From contig CALVCY010000077.1 in the NCBI GenBank assembly GCA_944326175.1, positions 1-10,510 on the forward strand: DNA of 10,510 bases, written 5' to 3'. A model generated the notes under the pieces. That model was not told the origin of the DNA. It was given only the letters and a program-made list of their open reading frames with translations, and did not search any database. The DNA comes from an uncultured Erysipelotrichaceae bacterium. Lineage in GTDB: Bacteria > Bacillota_I > Bacilli_A > Erysipelotrichales > Erysipelotrichaceae. Below, in pieces: positions 7,486 to 10,510 of this stretch; the first letter of the stretch is position 1, and every line of letters starts with the position of its first letter. The translations under genes and the position numbers were made by a program.

Positions 7486-9276
7486 ATGGACAAATTGGAT
7501 CATTCACTTCGAAAACAACTAAAGGGTAAAGCAAAACATACATTTAAAGCCCATTATTTTTTCTATGTGGCATTGTGTTTGATCGCTGCTTTTTTATCCG
7601 TTGAATTTACGGATACGTTGGCAGCGGTGCGCTCGACTCCACAGCAGACTGTGGTTGAAACCAGGTCGATGGATTGGGGAGTCGATATCTATGATGCGTT
7701 GGAGATTGCACAACAGTTTAAAAATGTCCAACAGGATCCATCGGTGGATGAAGAACCGGTATTGTTTGATAATCCGATACTGGGTACGACCAATGGTGTC
7801 TTTGCCACTGTGGTTTCATCCTTATTATCGGGTTCGATCTTTGTGACGTTGGTTTCGACCATATCCAGTATCCTTGGTTCGACCAATATCGCGGTAATGA
7901 TCTTGGTACTTTTATCGTTTTTCCTGTTTTTTCTATTTTGGTTTTATATCCAAAACCTTTATCCGGTATTGATGCGTCGGATGATGATGGAATCCAGGAT
8001 CTATGATCAAACCCCATTTTCTCGTTTTCTTTATCTTTCGCATATCAAAAAATGGAGCAAAGCGGCATGGATCATGGCGGTGAAAACCATCTATCTGAGC
8101 TTGTGGTCATTGACCATCATCGGTGGCATCATCAAGCGCTATTCCTATTACATGGTCCCGTATATCGTGGCGGAAAATCCAAATATCAGCGCAAAAGAAG
8201 CCATTGGTTTATCCAGGCGCATGATGGATGGACATAAATGGGACGCATTCATTTTGGAAATTTCGTTTTTCGGTTGGTATCTACTCAACGGGTTGACGTT
8301 TGGTTTATCAAATCTCTTCTTTTTGAATCCGTATAAGAGCGCGACGTTCAATGAATACTTCACCCTATTGCGTGAAGCAGCGATCGATCAAAAAATCGAT
8401 GGTTATACCATTTTCAATGATTTGTATCTGTATACTCAAGCCGATGGTGAGACCATCGAAAACGCTTATGGCGATGTCATCGATATCCTGAATCGTCCCC
8501 ATGTATCGTTGCAAATCCCCAAAGGGTTCAAAGGCTTTCTTCTGCGCAATTTCGGTATCCTGTTGATGCCGGATGCACGCGAAAAAGCATATGAGCAAGA
8601 TCAATTCGATCGGGAACGGATCGATGATCTGATCGATCAGGTCAATGGTCAAAGTTATCCGGTCCGTCTATTTACGATCAGCGAGACCACGAAACGTTCT
8701 TCTCTAGCGAATATCCATTACATCCGCCACTATACGTTGACTTCATTGATTTTGATGTTTTTTATCTTTGCTTTTATTGGGTGGATCTATGAAGTGGCAT
8801 TGATGTTGATCACGGAAGGGATATTGGTCAATCGAGGCAGTATGCATGGACCATGGTTGCCGATCTATGGTTTTGGTGGGATATTGATCTTAACGGTATT
8901 GTATCGATTCCGGAAGAATCCCAAACTGGAGTTTGGTCTAGCCATCGTACTCTGTGGTTTTTTGGAATACATGACCAGTTATGTCATGGAATTGACCACC
9001 GGTATCCGTTGGTGGGATTATACTGGATTCTTTTTGAATCTGGATGGTAGGATCTGTGCGGAAGGTTTACTGGTCTTTGGTGTTGGGGGTATGGCAGTCG
9101 TATATGTGGTGGCACCATTATTGGATAATGTGATCATGAAATTCAATCATGCCAAAGCACGGATCCTTGCGATGGTGTTGACCATTACCTTTATGGTCGA
9201 TGCCATTTACAGTCACTTTGTCCCCAATGTCGGTGAAGGGATCACCGCGGATCCACCAACCAGTGTGAAGTCATGA
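7486..9276 (+). CDS. DUF975-CmpB fusion integral membrane protein
   Basis: A 596-residue polytopic protein if the ATG at 7486 is used. The N-terminal half fits DUF975: a membrane segment at about 24-41, an extracytoplasmic loop, hydrophobic segments near 105-155, then the hallmark YSYYMVPYIVAENPNIS (219-235) with AKEAIGLSRRMMDGHKW after it, and NPYKSATFNEYF (281-292). A soluble charged linker (about 300-415) follows. The C-terminal part (about 418-550) is a CmpB/PF06541 domain with GSMHGPWLPIYGFGG, EYMTSYVMEL, WWDYTGFFLNLDGRIC. A final membrane segment ends near 575. Earlier in-frame starts (7447, 7450, 7411) fall in the terminator of the preceding gene. The chosen ATG has no ribosome site and overlaps a 17-bp palindrome (7471-7487). 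Transport is often inferred for these families but not proven. Confidence 0.85.
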   Translation: MDKLDHSLRKQLKGKAKHTFKAHYFFYVALCLIAAFLSVEFTDTLAAVRSTPQQTVVETRSMDWGVDIYDALEIAQQFKNVQQDPSVDEEPVLFDNPILGTTNGVFATVVSSLLSGSIFVTLVSTISSILGSTNIAVMILVLLSFFLFFLFWFYIQNLYPVLMRRMMMESRIYDQTPFSRFLYLSHIKKWSKAAWIMAVKTIYLSLWSLTIIGGIIKRYSYYMVPYIVAENPNISAKEAIGLSRRMMDGHKWDAFILEISFFGWYLLNGLTFGLSNLFFLNPYKSATFNEYFTLLREAAIDQKIDGYTIFNDLYLYTQADGETIENAYGDVIDILNRPHVSLQIPKGFKGFLLRNFGILLMPDAREKAYEQDQFDRERIDDLIDQVNGQSYPVRLFTISETTKRSSLANIHYIRHYTLTSLILMFFIFAFIGWIYEVALMLITEGILVNRGSMHGPWLPIYGFGGILILTVLYRFRKNPKLEFGLAIVLCGFLEYMTSYVMELTTGIRWWDYTGFFLNLDGRICAEGLLVFGVGGMAVVYVVAPLLDNVIMKFNHAKARILAMVLTITFMVDAIYSHFVPNVGEGITADPPTSVKS

Positions 9277-9288
9277 TCGAACCACATA

Positions 9289-9672
9289 TTACCATTGATT
9301 CATACAAGGCAGTGTTACAGTAAAACAACTGCCTTGTTTTGGTGTGGAGGTGACAGTGATCGAACCATCGCATTTAGTCCACATATGGAGGGTTGCACCA
9401 TCCAATGAAATTTTGATGGCATTGGGCAATCAATTCATCCATACATGCTCCAACATCTCACTGTTCCCATAATAACGGATCGCCTTTCGATCCATTTCAA
9501 AGGTGATGTTTCGACTAGTCCATTGGGCTTTCAATTTCAATACACAAGAGCGGATCTGTTCATCCAGATCATACATGGTCTTTTCCACTACTTTCTGTTG
9601 AGTCTCATATTTGCTCAACAATAAAATATTGCTAGCTAGATCCTCGACCATTAATATTTTGAAACGCACCAA
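9289..9672 (-). pseudogene. Degenerate sensor histidine kinase fragment
   Basis: Remnant of a two-component sensor kinase. The open part (9672-9433) covers the end of the dimerisation domain and the first half of the ATPase domain: EDLASNILLLSKYETQQ, YDLDEQIRSCVLKL, and YYGNSEMLEHVWMN, which leads into the N-box. An in-frame TGA (9432-9430) then interrupts what should be a Leu before LPNAIKIS. Reading through in the same frame continues as a kinase C-terminus (GATLHMW, then GSITVTSTPKQGSCFTVTLP) to a TAA at 9291-9289. The G1 and G2 ATP-binding boxes expected between these are absent, a gap I estimate at roughly 60 residues. The phospho-accepting His, HAMP and membrane region are also missing upstream. 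AAAGGAG lies just before 9672, so a short product could still be made. TGA as Trp is unlikely because the position is a Leu in the family. Confidence 0.8.
9304..9340 (+). terminator. Probable terminator of the DUF975-CmpB gene
   Basis: Ten-bp perfect arms (9304-9313 and 9328-9337) with a 14-nt loop and a four-T tail, 28 nt after the stop. The element lies inside the C-terminal remnant of the opposite-strand kinase pseudogene, so its symmetry partly reflects that coding sequence. The long loop and short T-run make it weaker than the one at 7417. Confidence 0.5.
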
Positions 9673-9765
9673 TCTCCTTTAGCGTGGTGTTATCTTAGCG
9701 GATCCATTGGTTAAACCATGCTTTAAATTGTGAAAACCGTTGAAAGGTTCGTGTTATATTCAAAG

Positions 9766-9795
9766 TTGACCTAAAATTTATTTTGCATGGATAAT
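9766..9795 (+). promoter_or_regulatory. Promoter of the membrane fusion protein gene
   Basis: TTGACC (9766-9771), 18 bp, then GATAAT (9790-9795). Transcription would start near 9802 and leave a leader of about 165 nt. The interval 9673-9966 holds no recognisable gene: it contains one palindrome copy (9707-9719), this promoter and the structured leader. Confidence 0.6.
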
Positions 9796-9804
9796 CTATA
9801 TCCA

Positions 9805-9904
9805 GGCAGCGATCTGCCGATTTTTAAACGACAACTGATTACCGATAAAAAATCCGAGATGTCTCCATTATCGCTCATTCATGCAAAGTCAAGCATCGTC
9901 TCGG
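9805..9904 (+). other. Structured 5' leader of the membrane fusion protein gene
   Basis: Two potential RNA hairpins follow the predicted start. The first is GGCAG/CTGCC (9805-9809, 9814-9818) with a 4-nt loop, two bases and then five T, which looks like a small attenuator-type terminator. The second pairs 9854-9861 with 9897-9904 (8 bp including one G-U) around a 35-nt loop. No known riboswitch class was recognised, and folding has not been computed. Confidence 0.35.
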
Positions 9905-9966
9905 CGATCCGTTATCGTTATTATATTCATTAAAATTCACGGATGGTAGAAGGGAATAAATGACGT

Positions 9967-10510
9967 ATGTTTTTCAGAAAAAAGCCAGAAATTTCCGACA
10001 ATGAATCAATCGAAGAAATCGATCAGACCATCGATCCACTTACGGATGAATCGATGGATGATCCTGTTCAGATCGATGAGCAACCGCTTGATCTACAGCA
10101 AGAAGCGTCAGCGACAGAGCAAACGGATGTGCCGGTCCATACGCAACCAAAACGGAAACGTCGTTTAAGAAAAAAACGTGTGGCGATCTTAGTGATCATT
10201 TTGAGCCTGATCATCGCCTTAGTGTTATGGCTTATTTTTGGGCGACAGAAAAGCACGAGCGTTACATATGAATATATCCGAACGACCACATTGACCAAAA
10301 CGTCCTTGTCCAATACCGTGACGGCAACCGGAACAGTGGTCAGTGGCAGTGAAGCCAACGTCACAGTTGCCGACGGGGCGAAAACCTATAAGATCGCCAC
10401 AGTCGAAGTGGAGGTCGGGGATGTGGTCAATGCGGGCGATGTGATCGCCACGCTGGATACCACGGATTTACAAAAACAGATCCAGCAAGCTGAACAGAGT
10501 TACTCCGATG
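9967..10510 (+). CDS. HlyD/MacA-type membrane fusion protein, 5' part
   Basis: N-terminal 181 residues of an efflux or ABC-exporter adaptor; the gene continues past the right edge. Residues 1-60 are an unusually long acidic cytoplasmic tail (many Asp, Glu and Gln). A basic cluster follows, KRKRRLRKKR (62-71), then a single membrane anchor VAILVIILSLIIALVLWLIF (72-91). The extracytoplasmic part starts the biotinyl-lipoyl-like fold: NTVTATGTVVSG (116-127), then VEVEVGDVVNAGDVIATLD (146-164), then the start of the coiled-coil hairpin (LQKQIQQAEQSY). MacA-like proteins normally partner a MacB-type ABC ATPase and permease, which would be expected just downstream but cannot be seen here. The start is set by the basic/membrane topology. 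A better-spaced but out-of-frame ATG lies at 9960. Confidence 0.9.
   Translation, partial: MFFRKKPEISDNESIEEIDQTIDPLTDESMDDPVQIDEQPLDLQQEASATEQTDVPVHTQPKRKRRLRKKRVAILVIILSLIIALVLWLIFGRQKSTSVTYEYIRTTTLTKTSLSNTVTATGTVVSGSEANVTVADGAKTYKIATVEVEVGDVVNAGDVIATLDTTDLQKQIQQAEQSYSD

Larger units (their letters stand above)
974..9719. repeat. Dispersed interrupted palindrome TGGT-N3-ACCA (28 copies)
   Basis: Core copies start at 975, 1260, 1344, 1478, 1722, 2142, 2424, 2934, 3096, 3762, 3798, 4336, 4473, 4719, 4812, 5143, 5401, 5648, 6090, 6236, 6914, 7425, 7474, 7875, 8400, 8445, 9107 and 9708 (11 bp each). Thirteen carry the longer arms ATGGT/ACCAT: 1259, 1721, 2423, 3797, 4335, 4472, 4718, 5400, 5647, 7424, 7473, 8399 and 8444. 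Three carry TTGGT/ACCAA (4811, 6235, 7874). The commonest spacer is TTG/CAA. Nineteen copies read GGT-NNN-ACC in frame as Gly-x-Thr, usually then Ile or Met; five are coding in another frame; four are intergenic or at gene edges. With a 4-nt spacer I found only about five. Counts were made by eye. Confidence 0.85.

Noticed and set aside
9430..9432. TGA read as tryptophan (Mycoplasma-type code) to rescue the kinase
   Set aside because: The position is a Leu in histidine kinases, rsmA and ispE end sensibly at TGA, TGG is used throughout for Trp, and the kinase lacks its ATP-binding boxes anyway.
9692..9771. Short minus-strand frame ending IR-stop (SQFKAWFNQWIR) upstream of the kinase relic
   Set aside because: It has no recognisable family motif, no start with a ribosome site, and a stop in the upstream direction; it could be debris of a lost gene but cannot be supported.
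1..10510. Apparent richness in GATC and ATCGAT words
   Set aside because: The genes prefer ATC and GAT codons, which create these words; I did not count them and see no arrangement beyond codon use.
1..10510. CRISPR array, tRNA, rRNA or insertion sequence
   Set aside because: No regularly spaced direct repeats, cloverleaf-like segments, transposase motifs or terminal inverted repeats were recognised; the palindrome copies are irregularly spaced and too short for an array.

Overview
The window looks like a low-to-moderate G+C member of the Bacillota or a Mollicutes/Erysipelotrichia-like relative. The main reasons are the rnmV-rsmA-ispE gene order, a CIRCE-type operator, sigma-A-like promoters, a lipobox lipoprotein, and CmpB-type (PF06541) and DUF975 membrane proteins. 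The exact lineage cannot be fixed from sequence alone. TGA behaves as a stop codon, so the standard bacterial code applies.

Layout. Positions 1-1524 hold two minus-strand genes that overlap by 17 bp: a GNAT acetyltransferase, then a CmpB-domain membrane protein that runs off the left edge. A plus-strand HAD phosphatase (1594-2343) is divergent from them and converges on htpG (2362-4263, minus). The HAD and htpG genes are separated only by an 18-bp-armed hairpin. htpG has a well-formed promoter with a CIRCE-like HrcA operator just downstream of the -10. Divergent from htpG is the housekeeping cluster rnmV (5S rRNA maturation), rsmA (16S rRNA dimethylation) and ispE (isoprenoid synthesis), with overlapping reading frames.

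From 6600 onward the content turns to the cell envelope. A DUF4352-like lipoprotein with its own promoter ends in a strong terminator. It is followed by a large DUF975-CmpB fusion membrane protein. Next comes the decayed remnant of a sensor histidine kinase (minus strand), with an in-frame TGA and a missing ATP-binding core. Last is a promoter, a roughly 170-nt leader, and the N-terminal part of a HlyD/MacA-type membrane fusion protein cut by the right edge.

The most unusual feature is not a gene. An interrupted palindrome, TGGT-N3-ACCA, occurs 28 times across the window, against about 0.16 expected for random sequence. Thirteen copies are the longer ATGGT-N3-ACCAT. Most are read as Gly-x-Thr-Ile/Met in coding frames, but copies also lie in other frames, in a terminator stem, at a gene start, in a divergent promoter region and in a leader. 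This resembles a highly iterated palindrome such as cyanobacterial HIP1 and deserves a genome-wide test.
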